Source of the DNA: Coix lacryma-jobi var. lacryma-jobi
Taxonomy: Eukaryota; Streptophyta; Magnoliopsida; Poales; Poaceae
Direction of reading: 5' to 3'
Length of the DNA: 64,000 nt
Assembly (NCBI GenBank): GCA_009763385.1
Contig: CM019826.1
Span: forward strand, 78,053,055 to 78,117,054
The number at the start of each line of letters is the position of its first letter. The stretch's first letter is position 1. The notes under the pieces were generated by a model that did no database searches, was not told the origin of the DNA, and worked only from the letters and a program-made list of their open reading frames with translations. The translations under genes were made by a program, and so were the position numbers. Below are positions 12,559 to 23,629 of the stretch, piece after piece.

Positions 12559-13886
12559 TTTTGATGGTGCTTAAAGCATCATTTCACCATCAACATTTCA
12601 CCCAAAACCAAGGTAAAATAACATAAAAAGTAGATGATTTGGTTTATAACTAACATATTTCCACATGTGCATAGTTTCTTATCTTAATGCAGGAAATGAT
12701 GGAATTTGGGCCAAACAAGTGTACCAGGAGCAAGGCCAAGCCACTCTGGCCCATTTGGGCCTGAGTAGGGTGGCGGCCGCCACGAATTACTGGCGGCCGC
12801 CAGGTCCATCTTGCCCAAAGTGGCCCAGGCCACGTCATTGATCCGTGGGAGTCACCTCAAGCTCAAATCCTGGCCATTGCACACTAAGACGGTTTCATCC
12901 AAGGGCTAAGAAGAGTATCACTTGGATAGTGGGCTTTGGACACGTGGAAATATCTGTCTAAAACCCTAACCGACCATCAAACCGACTTAGGGGAGCAAGT
13001 GAAGACCGTTGGATGAATGGCGGTTGCAATGGACGGCAGAGGAGTGGCGGGCGCCAGGGTTTAGTGGCGGGCGCCACCCCCTAAACCCTAACCGACCTCC
13101 CCTTCACTCTATAAGTACCCCCCTAGCTTCCTAGCACTATAAAGGGGCCCCTAGAGTTCTCATTCGGAGAGCCTCACATTAGTCTTCACCATTTGGTTAG
13201 ATTAGCACACTTGCTATGCTAGAGAGATTAGTGAGAGTGTGAGTGCCTCACTAGAAGAGGAGCAGGAGAGGAGAAGAGTAGAAGTCTGGAGAGTTCCGGA
13301 GTTGTCGGAGACCTCTGCTTCTCTCTGCTCTGGGCTTCAACTTTGGTAACTTAGTATTTATTTTATCTCCAAGTATTTATTTTCAGTAGTTCTGTACTCG
13401 TTTCATTGCTTGATATTAGTTTCAAGTGCTCTAGTTCTAGTACAGGGCTAGTAGTAGTAATATATAGATTAAGTGTGGTACTTAGGCTATATATTGCCAG
13501 TGAATACGGCTAGGCCCCCGGATAGCTGTGGTAGCAAGCAGGTGGTGACAGCCCTGTGCGCCTTGAATTCCACCACGTAGTTGGTCTAGTTTAACAGTAG
13601 GGCTCGTTGTGCTAGCGTTCAACCTAAGTCAGTGGTAAAGGCTAGTACGCCCACAGTACACTAGTAAAGAACTTAAATCACTAAAAGTCTAATAGAACTA
13701 GGATCTACCCCAGTAGATAGTGCCTGTTCCCCTTCATCTATCCTAGATATCCTTATCACCCTAGTTTTCTCAAAATCACTTCGCGTTCCTCGTGGATTCG
13801 ATACCCCAGAATACTCTGAGGTGAAAAGCTACAACTGACAGTCGTGCGCTTGCGGTTTCTTCTGCATGCCACCCGAGGTGTCAACA
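12559..13886 (+). repeat. Athila-1 5' LTR
   Basis: Matches the 3' LTR. The first bases are TTTTGATGG, against TGTTGATGG at 21193, so the terminal TG is mutated. It ends GAGGTGTCAACA. A TATA-like ctataagta lies near 13110. It carries paired GC palindromes at 12770-12803 and 13043-13078, and the conserved block shared with family A at 13504-13651. Confidence 0.92.
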
Positions 13887-13894
13887 TGCTTTTC

Positions 13895-13912
13895 TGGCGC
13901 CGTTGCCGGGGA
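13895..13912 (+). promoter_or_regulatory. Athila-1 primer-binding site (tRNA-Asp type)
   Basis: TGGCGCCGTTGCCGGGGA lies 8 bases after the LTR. This 18-mer is the complement used by Athila-lineage elements and fits the 3' end of plant tRNA-Asp. It is intact here and is the reference for the decayed or duplicated copies elsewhere in the window. Confidence 0.85.
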
Positions 13913-13963
13913 ACGGTAGCTGATTTTTGAGACTAGAGTTAGGATCATCTTTACCCTCTCCGT

Positions 13964-14760
13964 ATGGAGAACCAATCTATCTTCCAATTCGCAGCTCCTA
14001 AGAGTTCGCGATTAGAGCCACATTCATCATCACAACCTATATATGCCGATAGTTACGAATTGTGCCCTGACTTTATTAATAAAGTTCAGGAGAGCATAGT
14101 TACGGGATCAGAAAATCCCTACACACATCTACGTGAGTTTGAGCAAGTCTGTGCATGTTTGAACATTTTGGGCATTTCACCTGACACTGTCAAGTGGAAG
14201 CTGTTTCCGTTCACTTTGACGGGAGCAGCTAAAACATGGCATGCTCGAACCGTGGAAAGTGCTAGAGGAGACTGGGGAACTTTACGGACCAAGTTTATCT
14301 TAACGTATTTCCCTGTTCACCGAGTGGTACAACTACGAGTAGAAGTGTTGGCCTTTAGACAAAATGATAAGGAGACATTAGGGGAGGCTTGGGCCCGTTT
14401 TATTGATTTATTCAATTCAGGACCTGATTTAGCCATACCCGATCCAGTGCTCCTTCAGCATTTTTATGTCGGTTTAGAGAAAGAGAGCGCCCTTCACCTT
14501 GATCATTCGTCAGGTGGAGCGTTCCTTCATCTTTCTCCATGAGGTGGAAAGGAGATTCTTGATAAAATTCTTGAGAATACTCCTTATACTGGAGTTTCCG
14601 ACAAAATCCCTGACGAAGAAGTCGTAGAAACTCAAGTTTCGACCGTAGAACAACAAGAAGAGCCCGAGTCTAGCTCGCTGGACTTAGCGGAGCCTATTCC
14701 GTCCACATCTGGGGAAGAAATTCTTTCGGAATTTTTGGGCGAGATATAAAGGATGATGTG
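13964..14760 (+). pseudogene. gag: Athila-1 gag
   Basis: Starts at ATG 13964, 51 bases after the primer site. It encodes the capsid-type retrotransposon gag domain, seen in LREFEQVCACLNILGIS, the conserved AKTWH near residue 90 and the following EAWARFIDLF. A TGA at 14540-14542 stands where the sister copy at 49.9 kb has CGA, a CpG-type transition. After it the same frame continues through an acidic linker until a two-base insertion near 14750 shifts it. Full Athila gag proteins are longer and usually carry a zinc knuckle, which I do not see in this copy. In the particle the product would bind genomic RNA. Confidence 0.85.
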
Positions 14761-15310
14761 TTTGAGGATTACGGAAATGCTATGAAGTACTCCGTTCAAG
14801 CTCTCCCTCCGACAAACCACTTCCTGAGTCTTCTGATGGAATCTATAGTCGAGAGCGTCTTTTGGAACTTTCAGTTGTCTTGAGTCATGAATGGACAATG
14901 GAAGCCGAAGTAACAAAAAACATGCCTCGCATAGATAATGTACCTAGCATAATAAATTGTCGAATTAGGGGAGAAAGAGCCTTTTCCTTTTACGACCCTA
15001 TCGTGGGAATTAATGTTCTTGCTAGTAATTACGTATCCAGAACATTCCCCGACCTTCAACGACAACCACTAAATGTTGTTTAAGAGACCCAAATGGAGAC
15101 ATCTTGGAAAGTGAAGGAATCCTAAAGATGGTCCCTATCCAAGTAGATGGAGCGGACATGGTCTTAGATTTCTACATTTTCGATGTAGTCCTTTTAGACG
15201 TCTTCTTAGGACAACCTTGGTCCATACTTGCCTTACAAGGACCATGTCAAGAGCACTTCAATGCTCAAATCAGTGGAAAAGAGTACTCAGTACCTTTGTT
15301 CGTGCATTAA
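14761..15310 (+). pseudogene. Athila-1 protease region
   Basis: This bridges gag and reverse transcriptase. Compared with 50101-50642 it has a base missing near 14808 and another change near 15073 that produces a stop. Recognisable segments are DFYIFDVVLLDVFLGQPW near 15170-15220, which correspond to the C-terminal half of the aspartic protease domain of Athila elements. I do not see a clean catalytic D-S/T-G triad in this copy, so activity is unlikely. Confidence 0.65.
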
Positions 15311-16461
15311 ATTCTATTGCCGAACAACCACCAGAACCAGATCTTCTCGATCAAGATAGGACCTCTACCCTTTATGAGTTGGCTCAGCCTGATTATGAAA
15401 AAGATTCTGAGTTCTTTGTCGAAGAAGAAGCCAAGATAGATGAACCGTTTCGCTTAGACGAATCGGAAAAGCCATCTCGACCTTCCATAGAGCTAAAACC
15501 TCTACCTGAAGGCCTGAGATACATTTTTCTAAACAATGACCCCGAGACTCCCATAATCATTAGCAGTAAGCTATCTGAAGAGGAAGTCCATAGGTTGACC
15601 CTTGTCTTAGAAAAACACCGATCTGTCTTTGGCTATTCACTTCAAGATTTGAAGGGAATTAGTCCAATTCTCTGCACCCATTGTATCCCTCATGATCCTG
15701 AGATACCCCCTTCAAGAGAGCCCCAAAGACGACTCAATAACGCTATGTGTGAAGTCGTGAAAAAGGAGGTTCTGAAACTCTTGCACGCGGGAATTATTTA
15801 TCCAGTTCCTTATAGTGAATGGGTAAGTCCCGTGCAAGTAGTTCAAAAGAAAGGAGGCATGACAGTCGTTAAGAATGAGAAAAATGAGTTAATCCCTCAA
15901 CGCACTGTCACTGGATGGAGGATGTGTATAGACTATAGGAAGTTGAATAAAGCCACAAAGAAAAATCATTTCCCACTCCCTTTTATAGATGAGATGCTAG
16001 AGAGATTGGCAAACCATTCCTTCTTTTGCTTCCTGGACGGATATTCTGGTTATCACCAAATTCCAATCCATCCAGATGACCAAAGTATGACCACTTTCAC
16101 ATGCCCGTATGGAACTTATGCCTGTAGACGCATGTCCTTTGGACTTTGTAATGCGCCGGCATCTTTCCAACGGTGTATGATGTCCATCTTTTCTGACATG
16201 ATTGAACAAATCATGGAGGTATTCATGGACAACTTTTCGGTCTATGGGAAAAACTTTGACGATTGCCTAGCCAATTTAGACAAAGTCCTCCAACGCTGTG
16301 AAGAGAAGGACCTAGTTCTTAACTGGGAAAAGTGTCACTTCATGGTGAGGGAAGGAATTGTCCTAGGCCATCGAATTTCAAAATGTGGGATTGATGTGGA
16401 TAAAGCCAAAATCGATTTAATTGAACAATTGCCACCACCCACTGATGTGAAAGGAATCTGA
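15311..16461 (+). pseudogene. pol: Athila-1 reverse transcriptase
   Basis: An open frame from 15217 covers the linker and the reverse transcriptase. The palm and finger motifs are clear: the CIDYRKLNKAT block near 15920, the DGYSGYHQI block near 16035, and the SFGLCNAPASFQRCM block near 16137. The catalytic motif reads F-M-D-N at 16222-16233; the sister copy has F-M-D-D at 51581-51592. The second Asp binds metal in all reverse transcriptases, so this enzyme should be dead. The frame ends in TGA at 16459-16461, probably from an Arg CGA codon, and the next domain continues in phase. Confidence 0.92.
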
Positions 16462-18388
16462 AGCTTCTTGGGCCATGCTGGTTTTTATAGAAGTTTTATT
16501 AAGGATTTCTCACAAGTCGCTAGACCCTTAACGAGCCTGTTAGCAAAAGATGTCTCGTTCAAATTTGACGAGGATTTTCTACAAGCTTTCAATATTCTGA
16601 AAAAGGCTCTAACTTCTGCACCAATCATCCAACCCCCAGATTGGAATTTGCCGTTCCAAATCATGTGTGATGCTAGTGATTATGCTCTGGGAGCCGTCCT
16701 TGGTCAAACAAAAGATAAGAAGCATTATGCTATTTCTTATGCTAGTAAGACCCTGACTGGCCCCCAACTAAACTATGCAACCACAGAAAAGGAACTTTTG
16801 GCCGTAGTCTTTGCCATAGACAAGTTTAGATCTTACTTAGTGGGAGCTAAGGTGATCGTTTATACCGATCACTCTGCTCTAAAATATCTCTTCACTAAGA
16901 AAGATGCTAAGCCAAGGTTGATCCGCTGGATCCTTCTCCTTCAAGAATTTGACCTGGAAATAAGAGACAAGAAAGGAGTAGAGAATTCAGTAGCTGATCA
17001 CTTGTCTAGACTACAAGTCAATAATTCGGACAATCTCCTAATAAATGACTTTCTTCGCGATGATACCCTTTTAAAAATCACGTATACCAACCCTTGGTAT
17101 GCAAACATCGTGAATTTTATAGTCGCCGGCTATGTCCCACCGGGGAGAATAAAAAAGAAACTGCTATATCAAAGCAAAACGCACCTATGGGATGAACCAT
17201 ATCTCTATAATGTCTGTACAGATGGACTCTTGAGAAAATGTGTCCCCATAGAAGAAGCAACAAAAATCATAGATAGATGTCACTCCACCGAATATGGAGG
17301 ACACAATGGAGCTTTTCGGACAAATGCTAAAATATGGCAAAGTGGTTTTTATTGGCCATCCATGTACGAGGACAGAAAGAATTATGTGAGACGTTGTCCT
17401 CGTTGCCAAAAGCATGGTAACATTAGTGCCCGAGATGCTATGCCTCTCGTGAACAATCTCCAAGTTGAGTTGTTCGATGTTTGGGGTATAGATTTCATGG
17501 GCCCCTTTCCTAAATCCTATGGCGCCGAGTACATTCTTGTGGCTATGGATTATGTCTCGAAATGGGTAGAAGCCAAACCCTGTCGAGCGGCAGATGCTAA
17601 ACATTCGAAAAAATGTTCAAAGAAAACATCTTTCCTCGTTTTGGAGTTCCTAGACTAGTCATTAGTGACAGAGGCCCTCATTTCATAGATAAGAGCTTCC
17701 GACATTTCTTAGCTACTCAAGGAGTCCAACATAATGTAGCCACTGCATACCACCCCCAGACAAGTGGACAGGCCGAAATGTCCAATAAACAAATAAAGAA
17801 TATCTTGCAAAAGACGGTAGAAGAAATGGGAAAGGGATGGAAACATAAGTTACCCGAAGCTCTATGGGCCTATCGGACCGCCTATAAGATCCCAATTGGA
17901 ATGTCCCCATACCAACTAGTTTATGGGAAAACTTGTCATCTTCCTGTTGAGCTTGAGTTCAAAGCTCATTGGGCCACTAAGAAATGGAACATGGACCTTG
18001 GCCAAGCTGGCCAAAATAGGAAGATGCAAATTTCAAACTAGAAGAATGGCGAGAGAAAGCCGATCATAGTGCCAAGCTCTATGAAGAGAGGACTAAGAGA
18101 TGGCACGATAAACGAATCAAAAAGAAAGAGTTCGAAGTAGGGGATAAAGTTTTACTCTTTAACTCCCGTGTTCGACTTTTCGGACATGGTAAACTCTGAA
18201 GCAAATGGGAAGGACCTTTGAAGGTTCTTGCAACCTCGTCCCATGGAGCCGTCACATTGGAAAGTGACCATGGGCAAATCTTCAAAGTCAATGGACAAAG
18301 ATTAAAAATGTTCTATGACTTTGATAAAAATGAGCTAAACAAAATTGATATAATTGATTTTGAAGTAGCTCAAGCCCATGACCATTAA
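16462..18388 (+). pseudogene. pol: Athila-1 RNase H and integrase
   Basis: RNase H occupies about 16660-17010, with CDASDYALGAVL, the TEKELLAVVFAI block and YTDHSALKYL giving the acidic residues. Integrase follows: an HHCC zinc-binding domain (about 17278-17416, ending CPRCQKHG), then the DDE core with GIDFMGPF near 17490, SDRGPHF near 17665 and the Glu in SGQAEMSNK near 17765, all three acids present. A one-base shift near 17600-17620 breaks the core and another near 18035 breaks the C-terminal domain, which is readable to the stop at 18386-18388. The product would paste cDNA into the genome. Confidence 0.9.
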
Positions 18389-18758
18389 TAGATGGACCCA
18401 GTTTATCCTTTGTCCATTTCATGCACCTAGTCCATCCAAAACCCTGAGAAAGGCCTCTTTAGGCTCAACCATGCCATTTCAACCTCGGGACATTGATTTT
18501 TAGGAGGCTTACCTTCTCCCGCTCGATGCCCGACGAAGGAGGAGTGGCGGCCGCCACTCTCAACTGGCGGCCGCTACCAAACCCTGGCGCCCTCCACGCT
18601 AGTCGGCGGTTTAGAGGCCCCCCATCCACGTGGCAACCAATCCCGAGCTCGGGAGAGTGAAAGGAGAAGATGAGGGAGTGTTAGTTCATCTAAGGCCTAT
18701 CCCTCCACTTCTTACCCCTTCTTAAAAGGAGAACCCCTTCCTCTTCCTCCATCCACCC
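18389..18758 (+). other. Athila-1 spacer between integrase and extra ORF
   Basis: No reading frame is supportable. It contains a pair of GC palindromes (18543-18575: GTGGCGGCCGCCAC then CTGGCGGCCGC) of the same kind found in the LTRs. Confidence 0.7.
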
Positions 18759-19600
18759 ATGAAGTCTCGCCAAACCTCCTCCAAAACCATGTCGTCCCCA
18801 CGGAAATCCGTGTCCTACAACCCTCAAGGATCCGTCTCGTCCTCCACCAAAGCCATCATCCGGTCATTGATCGACGACGACATGGAGGTGCTTGACGTAC
18901 CTCCTTTAGCGATGGTGTTGGCTGACGGAACCTATGTCGAGGCGACACCACCAGAGGGTGCAGGGAAGGCACCAGCCACCACTCCAGTGGCGGGCGCCAC
19001 ACCTACTAGGCGGCCGCCAGTGGTGAAGCGCCCCCTGGCCTCGCCTCCGCGCCGTCTTCATCCTCCTCCGGTGACGCCACCCGGGAAGATGTTGAGGACG
19101 CCCACTAGGCCGACCACGGGGGAGATCACCCCGAGGAAGTCTCCGACCGTCAAGACCAGGGGCGATGAGACGCCACTCCATCAAGGGTGAAATCCCAGGT
19201 TAGCTTTGGCTTGGATAGCCGCACCCTTAGTTAAAGCCCCAATCCTAAGAGGGCTAAACTGGAGGTGTATGGCGTGAGGATGCCCGATGGGCATTATGAG
19301 AAGGTGTTGCGTGAGCGCGAGGTGAGCACTCATGACTCCAATGGGTCACTCTCCACACCATCCGTGCACCGCCGTCTCAACCCATCGCTGGGAGGAGTCC
19401 CCGGTGAGATGGAACACAGCGGTGGTGAGGAGGGGTTAACCCTCGAAAAACTCGCCGCCGAGGTGAAGAAGCTGCGCAAGGAGAAGAGCGCCTTGGAGGA
19501 TCAGGTCGCAGAGATAGCCCTGTGGCGGATGGATATGGAGGATTGGTTCACCATCCTCCGCAAGGGCCGCACCTCGAAGATCAAGCGTCTCTTCAAATAA
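18759..19600 (+). pseudogene. Extra 3' ORF of Athila-1 (env position), unrecognised
   Basis: Two open frames (18759-19190 and 19265-19600) look like one former gene of about 280 residues. A one-base shift near 19185 and an in-frame TAA near 19238 separate them. The N-terminal half is Ser/Pro/Thr/Arg-rich and low in complexity. Then comes a basic patch (PKRAKLE) that resembles a nuclear-localisation signal, and the C-terminal part (EEGLTLEKLAAEVKKLRKEK and after) should form a coiled coil. There is no signal peptide, transmembrane segment or furin-like site, so an envelope role is not supported. A GC palindrome pair (18987-19022) is embedded in the coding sequence. Function unknown. Confidence 0.6.
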
Positions 19601-21155
19601 AGATCTCTATGAGACTCCTTCAGTAGATTAGATTAGGTTTAGGGTGTCTAGTTAGGTTCTTTGTTTGATTAAGTTTAATTTTTAGTTTGCTTGATTTAAA
19701 TTTTAGTTTGTTTAAATTTCAATTTAGAATATTTGTTTAGGAAATTCTTATAATGAATAAAAAAGAGACACCCTTATTTTTTCCCTTCATCAAGATTGTT
19801 CAAATAAAAAGTGCCAAAACTTCTAGTGTGGGGGAAATCCCCTCTTTAAACATCACTGTAAAACATGCTAAAATGTTCAAAGGAGTAACCGGTTCTTAGC
19901 AAGGTAGCTACCACGCTGTTTGCAAGCCATTTGGGCCAAAGCCCTTGGCGGCCGCCACCTATTACTGGCGGCCGCCAGGCCACTCTACACCGAAACACCC
20001 CCGGTGAACCCCTAAACCCTTGTTTTAAATTTTGTACAATTTGGATCACTGGATGTCTCGGTTTGAACTAAAAATGCAGCTAGGAAATAAAAATGTTGAA
20101 ACAATTTCTTTTGAATTGAGTGTTTACACGACATGTTATTCGACCTTTTATTCATGTGTAGTAGCCTACTGATTTTGATAGGGAAATCAACCTATGTTGT
20201 TGCTTGATAAGATATAGAAGTAGTAATTGAAATTGCATTAGTACTCTGCTACAACCTTGGGTGTTTTTATTTTGAAAACCAAAATTACCATGGTTCATGA
20301 TCTTTCTTTCCTATCCACCTACCAAAGCCAAAATATTAGAGTATAGGAGAACGGCCCATAAAGCCTTCTAAATCAATCTTTGAGCCTTGTCAAGAATAGT
20401 TGATCTAGGTAGAAGAGTTTAGTCATGCTCTAAAAGCCTAGGCAAACCATGCCTTTTTGAGACAACTCTCACACTGAGAGTATACTCATGTAATTCTCCT
20501 CCAAAATTTTGTTCTAAAAAAAATTTGAATAAATTTTCTCATTCCTTCAATGGACATGGCTATATAGTATCTAAAAGGGGAGCAAATGCTCTAAAAAGGA
20601 CAAGTGTCCAAGTATTCAAAAAAAAGAGCAGATGCTCTAAAAAGGACAAGTGTCCAAGTAAAAAAAATATATATATACATATAGCCTTGATCCTTGGTAA
20701 GAGAAGAGATTCAAAAAGAACAAAGGAGTTGAGTTAGTCCACCTTATACCTTGGCTATTGCATGACTATACTCTCCCGTGATCCTAAACTTGACTTAGCA
20801 ATAAAAGAGAGATAGAAGTGCCTTACACTCTTTCCTTTCCCTATAAACTCCATATAAACCATAGGATAGACTCTAGCATTTCTTTTGCCATAAAGTAAGG
20901 ATATACACCATGAGTGCCTTGAGATTTAAAGAGAGATTCAATGAACCATGATTTTCTTTTTGAAAATATCCTGAAACCCCGAGGTATGTAAAAGAGGAAA
21001 GTGTGTTTCTCTTATTTGCATGCTATTCTATCTTTCAACCGCCATAGGTATGATTTATTAGCCACTTGGAAAGGTTACTAACATGAGTATAGGTAGTTGA
21101 ACATCTTGTGTGAATACTTAGTTCAATAAATTGTTGGAATTCTTAAAGTCCATGA
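19601..21155 (+). other. Athila-1 3' non-coding region
   Basis: AT-rich, with no supportable gene. It holds a GC palindrome pair (19946-19979), a tandem duplication of about 46 bp with GGACAAGTGTCC in each copy (20598-20609 and 20644-20655), and poly-A-like runs. Long 3' non-coding regions are usual in Athila elements. Confidence 0.75.
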
Positions 21156-21192
21156 TTGCTCGGGACGAGCAAGAGGTTAGTGTAGGGGAGCT
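21156..21192 (+). promoter_or_regulatory. Athila-1 pre-PPT hairpin and polypurine tract
   Basis: TTGCTCGGGACGAGCAA (21156-21172) forms a 7-bp stem with a 3-base loop, followed by gaggttagtgtaggggagct and the 3' LTR at 21193. Confidence 0.7.
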
Positions 21193-22499
21193 TGTTGATG
21201 GTGCTTAAAGCATCATTTCACCATCAACATTTCACCCAAAACCAAGGTAAAATAACATAAAAAGTAGAAGATTTGGTTTATAACTAACCTATTTCCACAT
21301 GTGCATAGTTTCTTATCTTAATGCAGGAAATGATGGAATTTGGGCCAAACAAGTGTACCAGGAGCAAGGCCAAGCCACTCTGGCTCATTTGGGCCTAAGT
21401 AGGGTGGCGGCTGCCACCTATTACTGGCGGCCGCCAGGTCCATCTTGCCCAATGTGGCCCAGGCCACGTCATTGATCCGTGGGAGTCACCTCAAACTCAA
21501 ATCCTGGCCATTGCACACTAAGACGGTTTGATCTAAGGGCTAAGAGGAGTATCACCTGGATAGTGGGCTTTGGACACGTGGAAATATCTGTCTAAAACCC
21601 TAACCGACCCTCAAACCGACTTAGGGGAGCAAGTGAAGACCGTTGGATGAATGGCGGTTACAATGGACGGTAGAGGAGTGGCGGACGCCACCCCCTAAAC
21701 CCTAACCGACCTCCCCTTCATTCTATAAGTACCCCTCTAGCTTCCTAGCACTATAAAGGGGCCCCTAGAGATCTCATTCGGAGAGCCTCACATCAGTCTT
21801 CACCATTTGGTTAGATTAGCACACTTGCTATGCTAGAGACATTAGATAGAGTGTGAGTGCCTCACTAGAAGAGGAGCTGGAGAGGAGAAGAGTAGAAGTC
21901 TGGAGAGTTCCGGAGTTGTCGGAGACCTCTGCTTCTCTCTGCTCCGCGCTTCAACTTTGGTAACTTAGTATTTATTTTATCTCCAAGTATTTATTTTCAG
22001 TACTTGTGTACTCATTTCATTGCTTGATATTAGTTTCAAGTGCTCTAGTTCTAGTACAGGGCTAGTAGTAGTAATATATAGATTAAGTGTGGTACTTAGG
22101 CTATATATTGCTAGTGACTACGGCTAGGCCCCCGGATAGCTGTGGTAGCAAGTAGGTGGTGACCGCCCTGTGCGCCCTGAATTCCACCACGTAGTTGGTC
22201 TAGTTTAACAGTAGGGCTCGTTGTGCTAGCGTTCAACCTAAGTCAGTGTAATGGCTAGTACGCCCACGGTACACTAGTAAAGAACTTAAATCACTAGAAG
22301 TCTAATATAACTAGGATCTGCCCTAGTAGAAAGTGCCTGTTCCCCTTCATCTATCCTAGATATCCTTATCCCCCTAGTTTTCTCAAAATCACTTCGCGTT
22401 CCTCGTGGATTCGATACCCCGGAATACTCTGAGGTGAAAAGCTACAACTAATAGCCGTGCGCTTGCGGTTTCTTCTGCGTGCCACCCGAGGTGTCAACA
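21193..22499 (+). repeat. Athila-1 3' LTR
   Basis: Begins TGTTGATGGTGC and ends GAGGTGTCAACA, followed by the target duplicate gtgac. It is 21 bp shorter than the 5' LTR. About 20 of these bases are one GC-palindrome unit: two copies at 13043-13078 but one at 21677-21691. The shared LTR block is at 22119-22262. Confidence 0.92.
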
Positions 22500-23629
22500 G
22501 TGACCACCGCGATGATCGAGATCGCCGACATGATCGGCTAGAGTCTTCCCGTCAGAGGACGGATCACCGTCGGCGTGACCGTCGCTACATCGCCAACACC
22601 AATACTCATTTGAAGCGCACCTACGACAACGACTACGAGAAGCTCCTCAACGGTCCCTGCCCTCTCCACAAAGGCTCCAAACACTCCATGCGCGAGTGCG
22701 ACACCATCGCCCGTAACGTTCGTGGGAGCGACGACAAGCGACCGCGATTCGACAACGACAAGGACAAGGATGCCGACACTCACGAGCCCGCTTTCCGTGC
22801 ACCAGCGAGGACACTCTCCATCTTCGGTGGCAACATTATCATCGAGACCGAGCAGAAGCAACGCCAAGTACGACGCAACATCGCCTCCGTGGCGGCCATC
22901 ACCGACGACCCCGCCAACGTCCGCTACCTCGACTGGTCGGAGCACCCCATCACCTTCTCCTGGGAGGACCAATGGTCGGACGACAAGTACCCAGGGCGTT
23001 TTCCTCTCGTCATTGACCCGGTGATCTCCAACTGCCGCTACCGCAAGGTCCTCGTCGACGGTGGGAGGGCCCTCAACATCATCTTCTCTTTGGCTTTCCG
23101 CGAGCTCGACTACTCCAAGCGGGATCTGTTCCAGGCGAATTTCCCTTTCTGGGGCATCGTACCAGGGAAACCCTCCATGCCCGTCGGGCAGATCACCCTC
23201 CCAGTGTAGTTCGGCACCTCCGACCACTTCCGTGAAGAGTACATCACCTTCACCGTCGCCGACTTCGACACCGCCTACCACGCCATCCTCGGTCGCCCGG
23301 TGCTCTCCAAGCTCATGGTTGTTCCACATTATGCCTACCTCGTGCTCAAGATGCCAACCAAGAAAGGCGTCCTCGGCATCCGGGGAAATCTCTAGGTGGC
23401 GTACGAGTGCGAGCAGGAGACAATCAACTCCGCTGAGACACGCCAACAGCTCCAGGGCGCTCAGGACTCCATCGCCAACGCCACCAAGCTCCGCCTCAAC
23501 GATCTCGAGATCCCGGAGACCTCCGACCAGCGCTCCAGCAAGAAGTCGAAGGACACAAAGCAGGTGTCCCTGGTGGCTGGAGCTCCGGAGAAGACTGCCG
23601 TCATCGGCACCAACCTCGACCCCAAATAG
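22500..23629 (+). pseudogene. gag-pro: Tat gag C-terminus and aspartic protease
   Basis: Continues Tat gag after the Athila insertion: a highly basic tail, then CPLHKGSKHSMREC (a Cys/His pattern typical of this lineage rather than a classic knuckle). The protease lies at about 22990-23400. Its active-site region reads VLVDGGRALNII near 23048; the catalytic Asp is present but the usual Ser after the DGG is Arg. The flap-distal AILGRP block is near 23284. In-frame TAG codons at 23207-23209, 23393-23395 and 23627-23629 interrupt the frame without shifting it. Confidence 0.85.

Larger units (their letters stand above)
12559..22499 (+). mobile_element. Full-length Athila-lineage Ty3/gypsy retrotransposon (Athila-1)
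   Basis: LTRs at 12559-13886 and 21193-22499 and a perfect TSD gtgac (12554-12558 and 22500-22504) bound a 9.9-kb element inserted in Tat gag. Order: 5' LTR, tRNA-Asp-type primer site, gag, protease, reverse transcriptase, RNase H, integrase, an extra 3' ORF, a long 3' non-coding region, hairpin and polypurine tract, 3' LTR. The extra ORF stands where env-like genes sit in Athila elements, but I see no envelope features. Coding frames carry several stops and frameshifts, and the reverse transcriptase catalytic dyad is altered. Confidence 0.93.

Noticed and set aside
18759..19600. Envelope gene of Athila-1
   Set aside because: Position fits, but there is no signal peptide, transmembrane helix or cleavage site, and the C-terminal half is a soluble coiled coil.
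22538..23446. 302-residue open frame on the minus strand
   Set aside because: It is the complement of the Tat gag-protease region, where the plus frame gives recognisable protease and gag motifs. The minus product is low-complexity Gly/Val/Glu-rich, as expected for a shadow of GC-rich coding DNA.
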